Assembly: GCF_026162425.1 (NCBI RefSeq)
Contig: NZ_JAOBQJ010000001.1
Location: forward strand, 868,001 to 932,000
Direction of reading: 5' to 3'
DNA length: 64,000 nucleotides
DNA from: Flexivirga meconopsidis
GTDB taxonomy: Bacteria > Actinomycetota > Actinomycetes > Actinomycetales > Dermatophilaceae
Part shown: one piece after another, positions 44,712-53,443 of the stretch
Layout of the letters: every line of letters starts with the position of its first letter
Position numbering within the stretch: position 1 is the first letter of the stretch
The notes under the pieces: model-generated
What the model was told of the DNA's origin: nothing
What the model saw: the letters and a program-made list of their open reading frames with translations, nothing else
Databases searched by the model: none
Program-made: the position numbers and the translations under genes

Positions 44712-45772
44712 GCGACGCACCCGCACCGCGGATCTTCCTCCAGGACGTCACGCTGCGCGACGGCATGCACGCCGTGCGACACCGGATGGAGCCGCACGAC
44801 GTCGCCCGGATCGTCGCAGCGCTCGATGCCGCCGGGGTCGACGGCATCGAGGTGGCGCACGGTGATGGCCTGGCCGGTGGGTCGCTCACCTACGGCCCGG
44901 GCTCGCACGCCGACCTACGGTGGATCGAAACAGCGGCGGGTCAACTCTCGCGGGCCCGGCTGACCACCTTGCTGCTCCCCGGCATCGGCACCGTCGCCGA
45001 CCTTCGGCAGGCGTATGACGCAGGTGTCCGCTCGGTGCGAGTCGCGACGCATTGCACGGAAGCCGACGTGGCCGCCCAACACATCGCTGCGGCAAGGGAA
45101 CTCGGCATGGACGTGTCGGGCTTCCTGATGATGAGCCATCTCAGCGACGCTGCAAACTTGGCGCGTCAGGCCGCGCTCATGGAGTCCTACGGCGCGCACT
45201 GCGTCTATGTGACCGACTCCGGCGGGAGGCTCACGATGCGCGATGTGCGCGAGCGGGTGCGTGCATTGCGCGATGCTCTCGAGCCCACGACCGAGCTCGG
45301 CATACACGCGCACGAGAATCTGTCGCTGTCGGTGGCCAACTCGGTGGTCGCCGTGGAGGAGGGCGTGACGCGGGTCGACGCATCCCTTGCCGGGCACGGA
45401 GCTGGCGCGGGCAACTGTCCGATCGAGGCGTTCGTCGCGGTTGCCGATCTGCACGGCTGGCAGCACCGCGCCGACCTGCACGCGTTGCAGGATGCCGCCG
45501 ACGACCTGGTGCGACCGCTGCAGCAGCGTCCGGTCCGGGTGGACCGGGAGACGCTCACGCTCGGCCATGCCGGGGTCTACTCGAGCTTCCTGCGGCACGC
45601 CGAATCCGCCTCGCAGCGTTATGGAGTCGACGTCCGGTCGATCCTCGTCGAGGTTGGGCGTCGCGGGCTGGTCGGCGGTCAGGAGGATCTCATCACCGAC
45701 GTCGCGTTGGACCTGCGCGACGGTGCTATCGAGCAGGTTGCAACCGCCGCAACAACGGAGCAAGTCCGATGA
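44708..45772 (+). CDS. mhpE: 4-hydroxy-2-oxovalerate aldolase
   Basis: A 354-residue DRE-TIM enzyme. The metal and catalytic motif [13 protein letters not shown] is near residue 11, and the HxH metal ligands lie in [12 protein letters not shown] near residue 200. It splits 4-hydroxy-2-oxoacids to pyruvate and an aldehyde. It is the last operon gene. Its last 47 bases overlap the tail of the convergent MFS gene. Confidence 0.96.
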   Translation: MSDAPAPRIFLQDVTLRDGMHAVRHRMEPHDVARIVAALDAAGVDGIEVAHGDGLAGGSLTYGPGSHADLRWIETAAGQLSRARLTTLLLPGIGTVADLRQAYDAGVRSVRVATHCTEADVAAQHIAAARELGMDVSGFLMMSHLSDAANLARQAALMESYGAHCVYVTDSGGRLTMRDVRERVRALRDALEPTTELGIHAHENLSLSVANSVVAVEEGVTRVDASLAGHGAGAGNCPIEAFVAVADLHGWQHRADLHALQDAADDLVRPLQQRPVRVDRETLTLGHAGVYSSFLRHAESASQRYGVDVRSILVEVGRRGLVGGQEDLITDVALDLRDGAIEQVATAATTEQVR

Positions 45773-46973
45773 GCGCGACCAGGTTGGCGGCGAGGATCAC
45801 CACGATGAGCGCGACGCGGCCACGGTCGTAGAGGAAGCCGAGCACGCCGCCCGCGACCAGCAGCGAGGCCCCGCGGAAGAGCGCGAGCCAGCCGAAAGCA
45901 ACCGCCCGCCGGGTGGTGGGGACGAGCTCGGTGACCACCGCCTTCACCGTCGAGTCGAGCACGCCGTTGACCACGCCCCAGATCGCGACGCCGACCCAGA
46001 CGAGCACGGCGTTGTCGGTGAAAGCGATCGCGGACAGGCCGGCCGCGATCGGCACCGCGAGCAACACAATCGGGCCGCGCGCGTCATACAGCCGGCCCAC
46101 GATCGGGCCGGTGGCACCGTCGACGACCATCGCGGCCGCGAAGAGCAGCGGCACCTGTGCGTCGGTCAGCAGGCCCTGCGTCTGCGCGTGGAAAGCCAGC
46201 AGCGGGAAGGACGCGACGCCGCAGGAGAGCAACCCGACCAGTGCGGTGTAGGACCAGAAGCGGCGTGGCAGCCGGCTGCCGTCACGGGGTGTGTCGGGCT
46301 TCGCCGGCTCCGCACCGCGGGCCTCGTCCTCGTAGACGGTCGGGTCGGGCACGCGCCGCCGCAGCCAGAAGAGCACCGCCAGCACCGCGAGGCCGGGGAC
46401 GATCAGCACGCCGAAGGCCAGCCGGTAGTCGCCCTCACGCCAGGCGAGCACAGCGGCCAGTAACAGCGGCCCGGCGACGGCACCGGTCTGGTCGAGCGCC
46501 TGGTGGACCCCGAACGCGCTGCCCCGTCCGGTGCCGGCGGACGCGTAGGACAGCAGGGTGTCCTTGGCGGGGGACCGCACCGCTTTGCCGAGGCGCTCGG
46601 TGCCGTAGAGCAGCAGGGCCGGTATGACGGCGCCGGTCACCCCGATCAGCGGCACGCTCAGCACGGTGAGCGCGTAACCGAGGATCGTCCAGGTCCAGTA
46701 GCGCTGAGTGCGGCCCACGGCATACCCGGAGATGACCCGGAGGCCGTATCCGATGAATTCGCCTGCGCCGGCTACGAGTCCGACGACCGCCGCCGACGCA
46801 CCAAGGGTCGCGAGGTAGGGGCCGATGATGCTGCGCGCGCCCTCGTAGACCATGTCCGCGAGGAGGCTCACCACGCCGAACGCGATCACGAAGGTCCACG
46901 GCCGCAGCCGGCTCGGGCCGTGGTCGTGGGTGTCGGGGCGCGTTGTGGTGTCGATGGGGTCAGTGTTGCGCAT
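45726..46973 (-). CDS. MFS transporter
   Basis: A 415-residue permease with about twelve helices. It contains [21 protein letters not shown] in helix 1 and [14 protein letters not shown] after helix 4, a pattern seen in a YNFM/DHA1-like group often annotated simply as MFS. The substrate is unknown. The ATG at 46973 is chosen; the longer frame enters tRNA-Thr. It lies 12 bp after the tRNA in the same direction and may be read from the tRNA promoter. Confidence 0.88.
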   Translation of the reverse strand: MRNTDPIDTTTRPDTHDHGPSRLRPWTFVIAFGVVSLLADMVYEGARSIIGPYLATLGASAAVVGLVAGAGEFIGYGLRVISGYAVGRTQRYWTWTILGYALTVLSVPLIGVTGAVIPALLLYGTERLGKAVRSPAKDTLLSYASAGTGRGSAFGVHQALDQTGAVAGPLLLAAVLAWREGDYRLAFGVLIVPGLAVLAVLFWLRRRVPDPTVYEDEARGAEPAKPDTPRDGSRLPRRFWSYTALVGLLSCGVASFPLLAFHAQTQGLLTDAQVPLLFAAAMVVDGATGPIVGRLYDARGPIVLLAVPIAAGLSAIAFTDNAVLVWVGVAIWGVVNGVLDSTVKAVVTELVPTTRRAVAFGWLALFRGASLLVAGGVLGFLYDRGRVALIVVILAANLVALIGLAPLLRRLQPAR

Positions 46974-46985
46974 GCGCGCAAACTG

Positions 46986-47061
46986 TGGAGCCGGTGACAG
47001 GAGTCGAACCCGCGACATCTTCATTACAAGTGAAGCGCTCTACCAACTGAGCTACACCGGC
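46986..47061 (-). tRNA. tRNA-Thr (anticodon TGT)
   Basis: On the minus strand the sequence starts GCCGGTGTAGCTCAG and ends with CACCGGC-T-CCA. The seven-base acceptor stem is perfect. The anticodon stem CTTCA/TGAAG encloses the loop CTTGTAA with anticodon TGT, reading ACA. The T-arm has GGTTCGACTCC. CCA is encoded, and the total is 76 nt. Confidence 0.97.
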
Positions 47062-47185
47062 ATGCTGCGGAGGGCCTGACGGTCGGTCCGGAGCGGGCAC
47101 GATGTTACCGGGCGGCGTCGTCCCGGGACGAATCGTTGCGGCGGACCTGACCCCACCGCTGCCGGCCGTGCGATTGAATATTGCG

Positions 47186-48229
47186 GTGACTTTTCGAGCG
47201 GACGACTACCAAGCAGATCAGCGCCGGTATGACGACATGGTCTACCGCCGTTGCGGCACAAGTGGATTGGACCTGCCGGCGATCTCGCTCGGCCTGTGGC
47301 ACAACTTCGGGGACGACGTGCCGCTGGACCGGCAGCGGGCGGTGCTGCGCCGGGCGTTCGACCTCGGCGTCACGCACTTCGACCTGGCCAACAACTACGG
47401 CCCGCCGTACGGCTCGGCCGAGCGCAACTTCGGCACGATCTTCGCTCAGGACTTCAAGCGCTACCGGGACGAGCTGATCATCTCTAGCAAGGCCGGTTAC
47501 GACATGTGGCCGGGGCCGTACGGCCAGGGCGGCGGGTCGCGCAAGTATCTGCTGGCATCGCTCGACCAGTCGCTGCAGCGGATGGGCATCGACTACGTCG
47601 ACATCTTCTACAGCCACCGCTTCGATGAGTCCACTCCGCTGCAAGAGACGCTCGGCGCGCTCGACACCGCCGTGCGACAGGGCAAGGCGCTGTATGTCGG
47701 GATCAGCTCCTACAGCGGTGAGCGCACCAGGGAAGCGGTGCGGATCCTGCGCGAGATGGGCACGCCGCTGCTGATCAGCCAGCCGTCATACTCGATGCTG
47801 AATCGTTGGGTCGAGGAGGACCTGCTTGACGTGTTGGGTGCGAACGGCGTTGGCTGCATTGCGTTTTCACCGCTCGCGCAAGGGATGCTGACCAGTAAGT
47901 ACCTCAAGGGGGTGCCGGACGGCTCCCGTGCCGCGCAGGGCAAGTCGCTCGATCCGAAGATGCTCACTGATGAGGCGCTGAAGCACATCCGGGCGCTGGA
48001 CCGCATCGCCAAGAAGCGTGGTCAGACGCTCGCACAGATGGCGATCGCGTGGGTGCTGCGCGACAAGCGGGTCACCTCGGCGCTGATCGGTGCCTCCAGC
48101 GTGCAGCAACTCGAGGACAGCCTCGGTGCGCTCGACAACCTCGATTTCAGTGAGGACGAGCTGAAGAAGATCGACCGGCACGCGGTCGACGAGGGGATCA
48201 ACCTCTGGCAGAAGTCGTCCCAGGCCTGA
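47186..48229 (+). CDS. Aldo/keto reductase (YghZ/GapR-like)
   Basis: A 347-residue NADPH-dependent reductase. The tetrad residues are Asp and Tyr in FDLANNYGPPYGSAE, Lys in SSKAGYDMWPGPYG, and His in FYSHRFDEST. GYDMWPGPYG is characteristic of the L-glyceraldehyde-3-phosphate reductase (YghZ) group, which removes toxic aldehydes. Start GTG at 47186 (MTFRADDYQ); the longer frame to 47102 lacks family similarity. Confidence 0.93.
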   Translation: MTFRADDYQADQRRYDDMVYRRCGTSGLDLPAISLGLWHNFGDDVPLDRQRAVLRRAFDLGVTHFDLANNYGPPYGSAERNFGTIFAQDFKRYRDELIISSKAGYDMWPGPYGQGGGSRKYLLASLDQSLQRMGIDYVDIFYSHRFDESTPLQETLGALDTAVRQGKALYVGISSYSGERTREAVRILREMGTPLLISQPSYSMLNRWVEEDLLDVLGANGVGCIAFSPLAQGMLTSKYLKGVPDGSRAAQGKSLDPKMLTDEALKHIRALDRIAKKRGQTLAQMAIAWVLRDKRVTSALIGASSVQQLEDSLGALDNLDFSEDELKKIDRHAVDEGINLWQKSSQA

Positions 48230-48241
48230 CTGACCCTCCGC

Positions 48242-48340
48242 CGAGAGGCTCACTTATCGCCCACAGGCTCACCAATATGCGGCTACGGGAGCCCGAATAT
48301 GTGAGCCTCTCGACGGTAGGTGAGCCCCTCGGCGAGAGGG
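48242..48340. repeat. Nested inverted repeat after the aldo/keto reductase gene
   Basis: CGAGAGGCTCAC (48242-48253) is exactly complementary to GTGAGCCTCTCG (48301-48312). A third related block, GTGAGCCCCTCGGCGAGAGG (48320-48339), matches the reverse complement of the start of the region with few changes. Between them, GGCTCACCAATAT and ATATGTGAGCC repeat the motif. The result is a long imperfect cruciform; no gene is visible. Confidence 0.7.
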
Positions 48341-48367
48341 CGCGCAGCGGGGGAGGCGTGTTATCCC

Positions 48368-48486
48368 GCTGGTCGAGTAGCCGGAGGAGCGTAGCGGGGG
48401 AGGCGTATCGAGACCTGCGGCGTGGTCTCGATACGCGGCTCGTGCCTCGCCGCTACTCGACCAGCGGGTTCGGCTACTCGACCAGC
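48368..48486. repeat. Inverted pair of dispersed REP-like elements
   Basis: Unit A (48368-48415) starts GCTGGTCGAGTAGC and ends GCGTATCGAGACC. Unit B (48424-48465) is the inverse, GGTCTCGATACGC to GCTACTCGACCAGC. An extra end, GGCTACTCGACCAGC, follows at 48472-48486. The ends are the same as in the element inside ispD (7809-7871). The middle of unit A (CCGGAGGAGCGTAGCGGGGG) recurs, inverted, at 52690-52712. Paired units of this kind are REPIN-like. Confidence 0.9.
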
Positions 48487-48496
48487 CCGGGCCGGG

Positions 48497-49261
48497 TCAG
48501 CGGGGCGGCATCCGGAGCGCGCCGTCGAGACGGATGACCTCGCCGTTGAGCATCGGGTTGTCGACGATGTGGGCGACCAGCGAGCCGTATTCCGCCGGCT
48601 GACCGAGCCGGGACGGGTGCGGCACCTGAGCCTCGAGCACCGACTTCACGTCGTTCGGCAGACCGGCCAGCATCGGCGTCTCGAAGGTGCCGGGCGCAAT
48701 CGTGACGACGCGAATCCCCTTGTCCGCCAGGTCGCGTGCCGCGCTCAGCGTGAGGCCGACGATGCCGCCCTTGGAGGAGGCGTATGCCGCCTGGCCGATC
48801 TGCCCGTCATACGCGGCGATGGAGGCGGTCATCACGATCACCCCGCGGTCGCCGTCAATCGGCTCGTTGTCGACCATCGCCGCCGCAGCGAGTCGCAACA
48901 CGTTGAAGGTGCCGATTAGGTTGACCTCGATGACCTTGCGGAAGTCCTCCAGCGGCAAGACACCGCGCTTGCTGATCACCCGTCCCGGCGTACCGATCCC
49001 CGCGCAGTTGACCACGATGCGCAGCGTGCCGAGCTCAGCAGCGGAGTCGACGGCCGCCTGCACCTGCTGCTCGTCGGTGACGTCAGCGGCGACGAATCGC
49101 GCACGCTCACTGAGGGATTCGGCGACCTGCGGGCCGGCCGACGAGGGCAGGTCGAGCAGCACCACGGCCGCCCCCGCCTCGTGCAGTCGCCGGGCGGTCG
49201 CCTCGCCGAGGCCCGATCCGCCGCCGGTCACGAGTGCGACGGTCTGGTTGTCGATCTTCAT
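48497..49261 (-). CDS. SDR family 3-hydroxyacyl-CoA dehydrogenase-like protein
   Basis: A 254-residue short-chain dehydrogenase. [15 protein letters not shown] is the cofactor loop, followed by Asp in LLDLPSS (NAD preference), NCAG, catalytic Ser in [11 protein letters not shown] and YASSKGG as YxxxK. It resembles type II 3-hydroxyacyl-CoA dehydrogenases (HSD17B10-like). The start overlaps the stop of the acyl-CoA dehydrogenase gene by four bases, so the two probably act in one beta-oxidation route. The REP pair lies just after its stop. Confidence 0.9.
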   Translation of the reverse strand: MKIDNQTVALVTGGGSGLGEATARRLHEAGAAVVLLDLPSSAGPQVAESLSERARFVAADVTDEQQVQAAVDSAAELGTLRIVVNCAGIGTPGRVISKRGVLPLEDFRKVIEVNLIGTFNVLRLAAAAMVDNEPIDGDRGVIVMTASIAAYDGQIGQAAYASSKGGIVGLTLSAARDLADKGIRVVTIAPGTFETPMLAGLPNDVKSVLEAQVPHPSRLGQPAEYGSLVAHIVDNPMLNGEVIRLDGALRMPPR

Positions 49262-50433
49262 GCGTTGCTGCCCTTTCCGTTGCCGACCTGGCGCAGCAGG
49301 TGCCGCGAAATCACAAGTCGCTGAATCTGATTGGTGCCTTCGAAGATCTGCGTCACCTTCGCCTCGCGCATGAAGCGCTCGGCAGGGAAATCCTTGGTGT
49401 AACCGGCGCCGCCGAGCACCTGCACCGCGTCGGTCGTCACCTTCATCGCGGCGTCGGTCGCGATCAGCTTGGCGATCGCCGCCTCCTTGCTGAACGGCCT
49501 GCCGGCGTCCTTCAGCCGGGCTGCGTGCAGGTAGGTGGCCCGTGCAGCGGCGGTCTGCGCGTCCATGTCGGCGAGCAGGAAGGCCAGGCCCTGGTTATCG
49601 GCGATGGCCCGCCCGAACTGCACCCTCTCCTTGGCGTATGACGCAGCCAGCTCGACGGCGGACTGAGCCAATCCCGTTGCGGCAGCGGCAATCCCGAGGC
49701 GACCGGCATCCAGTGCGGCGAGCGCGATCGACATACCCTGCCCACGCTCGCCGATCATCCGGTCGGCGGACACCGGCACCTTCTCGTAGTGCACCTCGGC
49801 CACCGGGTCGCCGTCGAGGCCCATCTTGCGCTCGGGCGAGCCGAAGCTCAGCCCGGGAGCATCCGCAGGCACCACGAAGCACGAGATGCCCTTGCCGCCG
49901 GTGTCGTCGGTGCGCAGGAACGACGTGTAGTAGTCGGCCTTGCCCGCGTGGGAGATCCAACTCTTGGTGCCGCTGATCGTCGCGCTGCCGTCGTCGGCAA
50001 CCGTCGCCCGGGTGCGCATGCTTGCAATGTCGGAGCCCGCCTCCCGCTCGGAAAGGCAATAGGCACCGAGGAATTCGCCACCGAGCATGTCCGGCAGCAG
50101 CACCTTGCGTTGGCTGTCGGAGCCGAACTTGTCGACCGGGAACACCGTCAGCGAGTGGACCGAGACGCCGACGGCAACGCTCATCCACGCGGCGGCGAGC
50201 TCCTCGACCACTTGCAGATAGACCTCGTAGGGCTGGCCGCCCCCGCCATACTCCTCCGGGTAGGGCAGCGACAGCAGCCCGGCGCGGCCGAGGGTGCCGA
50301 AGACTTCGCGCGGGGGAGTGGCCGAGGCCTCGGCCTGCTCGACCCTGGGCGCGAGTTCGCGACGCGCGATCTCCCGGGTGAGTTCGATCAGGTCGGCAGC
50401 ATCGGTGGTGGGAAGGACGCGTTCGACCGGCAT
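49258..50433 (-). CDS. Acyl-CoA dehydrogenase
   Basis: A 391-residue flavoenzyme. It shows [17 protein letters not shown] (flavin/substrate region), [12 protein letters not shown], the C-terminal helical domain with [12 protein letters not shown] and [20 protein letters not shown], and the catalytic glutamate in [11 protein letters not shown]. It oxidises acyl-CoA to enoyl-CoA and passes electrons to ETF. I choose the ATG at 50433; a GTG at 50457 is also in frame. Confidence 0.93.
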   Translation of the reverse strand: MPVERVLPTTDAADLIELTREIARRELAPRVEQAEASATPPREVFGTLGRAGLLSLPYPEEYGGGGQPYEVYLQVVEELAAAWMSVAVGVSVHSLTVFPVDKFGSDSQRKVLLPDMLGGEFLGAYCLSEREAGSDIASMRTRATVADDGSATISGTKSWISHAGKADYYTSFLRTDDTGGKGISCFVVPADAPGLSFGSPERKMGLDGDPVAEVHYEKVPVSADRMIGERGQGMSIALAALDAGRLGIAAAATGLAQSAVELAASYAKERVQFGRAIADNQGLAFLLADMDAQTAAARATYLHAARLKDAGRPFSKEAAIAKLIATDAAMKVTTDAVQVLGGAGYTKDFPAERFMREAKVTQIFEGTNQIQRLVISRHLLRQVGNGKGSNA

Positions 50434-50553
50434 ACGAGGGAGCGTAATGCGGGTCACACGCCCGAGCGCACCCGGGTTGGCGACCGCAATATTTACTGCC
50501 TACGATGAGTTAGACGGCAAAATTTCCGACGAAGAGCGAAAGAGGTGGCCGAT

Positions 50554-52674
50554 ATGAGCGTCTTCCCGAAGGTCGTGGTCGAACAGGCACACAGCAGCGC
50601 ATGGGCGCTGCGTCGGGAGACCGCAGCGCGGATGAACCCCGCCAACCCGGCCGACTCCTCGCTCGAACTCGCTGCGGACGCCCTGCGCGCCCGCGGCTTC
50701 GAGGTGACCGGCCACGACTCCGGCCGCATCGACGACGCCGCGCTCGCCGGCGCCGACGTGCTGGTCATCGACCACCTCGCCGGTGAGCAGGCCGAGCGGG
50801 TCACCGGTGACCTGCCGCCGGTCTTCGACGAGGCCGAGATCGACACGGTCGTGCAGTACGTCGAACAGGGCGGCGGCCTCGTCGTCCTCGCGGAGTGCGA
50901 CCAGGACACCTACGGCAACAACGTGAGCGCATTGCTCGCCCGCTTCGGCGTCCGCGTCGTGAGCACGACGGTCCACGAGTCCCGCGAGGGCGGCCGTCGC
51001 TTCCACGACAACGCCACGTGGGTGCTCGCGCAGGTCGAGGGCGGCCTCGGCCAGGGCCTGCTCGCCGGTGTCGACGAGCTGTGCTTCTACCGCGCCGGCG
51101 TGCTCGACGCCTCTGCTGCACTTGACGCCCAGGTGCTCGCGCGGACCAGCGACACGGCATACCCCGCCCGGCAGCCGCTCGCCGTCGCCCTGCCGTATGG
51201 CGCAGGCCGCGTCGTCGTGCTGGCCGACTCCGACCTGGTCGGCGACGACTCGATCGACGAGCTCGACCACCGTCGCTTCTGGACCAACCTGGTCACCTGG
51301 GCCGCCGCCGGTCGCCGGCCGCAGACTGGCGTCACCCCGCTGGGCTCCGGCGTCGAGCGCACCGACGAGTGGGCCTCGCTGAAGTCCGCTGTCGAGGAGC
51401 TGCGCCTGATGCAGGTCAAGGACGGCTCGATCCCCGACGAGCAGTCGCACGCCCGCGCGGCTGAGCTGGTGCAGATCATCGTCGGCGAAATCGCAGCGTT
51501 GGCACCGCGATTCCCGCACGACGCCGCTTACCTCTACGCCCTGCCGGCCGACTTCGCAAAGTGGGCCGACGGTGGTTTCGGCGTGCCCGACTTCCTCGAC
51601 TCGCTCATGCTCTTCCGCCCCGATCAGTCGCGCGCCGACGGCACCGAGCACCTGGTCGTCTTCCCGATGTACACCCAGAACGGAAACCCCGACCGGGTCT
51701 TCGAGGCGCTGCTGATCAGCGTCACCTGGCCCGACTGGCTGGCGCAGGTCGAGCAGACGTACGACAACCCGATGTTCCTGCCCGTCAACTTCATCGACTT
51801 CACCCCGGGTTACGACAGCAACTCCGCCGTGCTCTTCCCCGAAACCGTTGCCATGCGCGAGGTTCCGAAGTTCCACTGGGGCGCCATCTTCTGCGACCGG
51901 GAGGGCGCCCGCTTCCGCCGCGTGGTCAGTGCCGCGTCCGAGCTACTGTCACTGCAGCTGCCGCCGGACGGGGAGCGACTGATCGCCTCGCAGCAGCTCG
52001 CGCAGTCGACCTTCGCGATGTGGGACCTGATCCACGACCGCACGCACAGCCACGGCGACCTGCCGTTCGACCCCTTCATGATCAAGCAGCGGATGCCGTT
52101 CTGGATGTATGCGCTGGAAGAGCTGCGCTGCGACCTCAACACCTTCCGTCAGGCGGTCGCGCTCGAGGCCGAGGGCCAGCCCTACGCGCGCTCGGTGCAG
52201 CTGGCAATCCTTTTCGACCGGCTCTTCCGCTTCCCGATCACCGGTGACCGGGTGCGCAACTACGACGGGCTCGGCGGCCAGCTGATGTTCGCCTACCTGC
52301 ACAAGAACAATGCGCTGCACTGGACCGACAACAAGCTGTCGTTCGACTGGCGGCGGGTGCCCGAGGTCGTCGTCGCACTCTGCGAGGACGTCGAACGCCT
52401 CTACCGCAGCGGCATCGACCGCTCGCGGGTCGGACACTGGCTCGCCGCCTACGAGTTCGTCAGCTCGTATGTCGCGCCGCATCCCGCCTCGACCTGGGCC
52501 AAGGGCGCCTCGGCGCTCCCGCTCGACGGACCGGTCAAGGAACTGACCAACCTGGTGCAGCCGGACGAATTCCCCCTGAACGTGTTCTACGAAGCACTCC
52601 GTAAGAAGATGAAGGACGTGATCGACTCCACCGCCGGCATTACCGCCGCCACTCCCGAGCCCGCAGCCGCATGA
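50554..52674 (+). CDS. DUF6421 family protein
   Basis: A 706-residue soluble protein of unknown function that I recognise as DUF6421. The first ~220 residues look like a glutamine-amidotransferase-like or ThuA-like alpha/beta domain (ADVLVIDHLAGEQ, GGGLVVLAECDQDTYGNN, YGAGRVVVLADSDLVGDD) without an obvious catalytic Cys. The rest contains HLVVFPMYTQNG, FHWGAIFCDREGARF, DLIHDRTHSHGDLPFDPFM with three histidines that could bind metal, and FRFPITGDRVRNYDGLGGQ. The ATG at 50554 has RBS GAGG. It heads an operon with an SDR and a threonine aldolase. Confidence 0.8.
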   Translation: MSVFPKVVVEQAHSSAWALRRETAARMNPANPADSSLELAADALRARGFEVTGHDSGRIDDAALAGADVLVIDHLAGEQAERVTGDLPPVFDEAEIDTVVQYVEQGGGLVVLAECDQDTYGNNVSALLARFGVRVVSTTVHESREGGRRFHDNATWVLAQVEGGLGQGLLAGVDELCFYRAGVLDASAALDAQVLARTSDTAYPARQPLAVALPYGAGRVVVLADSDLVGDDSIDELDHRRFWTNLVTWAAAGRRPQTGVTPLGSGVERTDEWASLKSAVEELRLMQVKDGSIPDEQSHARAAELVQIIVGEIAALAPRFPHDAAYLYALPADFAKWADGGFGVPDFLDSLMLFRPDQSRADGTEHLVVFPMYTQNGNPDRVFEALLISVTWPDWLAQVEQTYDNPMFLPVNFIDFTPGYDSNSAVLFPETVAMREVPKFHWGAIFCDREGARFRRVVSAASELLSLQLPPDGERLIASQQLAQSTFAMWDLIHDRTHSHGDLPFDPFMIKQRMPFWMYALEELRCDLNTFRQAVALEAEGQPYARSVQLAILFDRLFRFPITGDRVRNYDGLGGQLMFAYLHKNNALHWTDNKLSFDWRRVPEVVVALCEDVERLYRSGIDRSRVGHWLAAYEFVSSYVAPHPASTWAKGASALPLDGPVKELTNLVQPDEFPLNVFYEALRKKMKDVIDSTAGITAATPEPAAA

Positions 52675-52677
52675 GCA

Positions 52678-52725
52678 CCCCACGAAGTTCCTCCCCCGCT
52701 TCGCTCCTCCGGATACTTCGCGGGG
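52678..52725. repeat. REP-like element at the DUF6421/SDR junction
   Basis: CCCCACGAAGT (52678-52688) and ACTTCGCGGGG (52715-52725) are imperfect inverted arms. Between them CCTCCCCCGCTTCGCTCCTC then CGG is the reverse complement of the middle of the element at 48380-48402 with one change. It separates the DUF6421 stop from the SDR start. The sequence GCATGAGCACC occurs just before it (52669), just after it (52731) and once more (52743). Confidence 0.85.
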
Positions 52726-52732
52726 ACCCCGC

Positions 52733-53443
52733 ATGAGCACCCGCATGAGCACCCTGCAGGGTTCCGTCGTCGTCGTGACCGGCGCCGCCGGCGACCTCGG
52801 CCGCCCCACGGTCGAGGCGCTGGCCGCCGCCGGTGCCACCGTGATCGCGGCCGGACGCGACCAGAAGCGCCTCGATGAGGTCGTTGCCATCGCACCCGAT
52901 CGCGTGATCGCCTCGGTCGTCGACCTGCTCGACGAGCCGGCCACCATCGAATGGGGTGCGGAGCTGGTGCGCCAGCACGGTCGCGTCGACGGCCTGCTGC
53001 ACCTGGTCGGCGGCTGGCGCGGCGGCAAGGGCATCGTCGAAGGTGACCTCGCCGACTGGGAGTTCTTGCAGGCCAACCTGATTCGCACTCTGCAACACGC
53101 CACACGCGCGCTGCACGAGTCGATCGGTAGGTCCCCGCACGGCCGGATGGCGATCGTCTCCACCACCGGGCTGGACAAGCCGAGTGCGACCAACGCGGCC
53201 TACCTGACCGCCAAGGCCGGCGCCGAGATGTGGCTGCGGAGCGTCGCCGCGTCATACAAGGACACCGACGCGGCCGCTGCGATCGTGCGCATCCTGGCGC
53301 TCGTCACCCCGGCAATGCAGGCTGAAAAGCCCGACGGCTACAAGAAATTCACCCCGGTCGCCGAGCTCGCGACCTGGATGGTCCAGCTGTTCGATCGGCC
53401 GGCCGACGAGGTCAACGGGTCGATCGAGACGATGAAGCCGTGA
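52733..53443 (+). CDS. SDR family oxidoreductase of the DUF6421 operon
   Basis: A 236-residue short-chain dehydrogenase. The cofactor loop is VTGAAGDLGRPTVEAL, with Arg in AAGRDQKRL suggesting NADP. HLVGGWRGGKG takes the place of NNAG, and catalytic Ser in AIVSTTGLDKPS precedes Tyr and Lys in AAYLTAKAG. The shape is that of the small group found with DUF6421. The start is ATG 52733 or ATG 52745. It ends overlapping the aldolase GTG start. Confidence 0.87.
   Translation: MSTRMSTLQGSVVVVTGAAGDLGRPTVEALAAAGATVIAAGRDQKRLDEVVAIAPDRVIASVVDLLDEPATIEWGAELVRQHGRVDGLLHLVGGWRGGKGIVEGDLADWEFLQANLIRTLQHATRALHESIGRSPHGRMAIVSTTGLDKPSATNAAYLTAKAGAEMWLRSVAASYKDTDAAAAIVRILALVTPAMQAEKPDGYKKFTPVAELATWMVQLFDRPADEVNGSIETMKP

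Noticed and set aside
38426-45772. Steroid (Hsa) degradation cluster
   Set aside because: Hydrolase, dioxygenase, hydratase, aldolase and dehydrogenase match, but no kshA/B, hsaA/B or kstR genes are seen, and the hydroxylase is the single-component MhpA type.
46986-47061. tRNA-Thr as a phage or island attachment site
   Set aside because: No integrase gene, no nearby direct copy of the tRNA 3' end and no change in gene style on either side.
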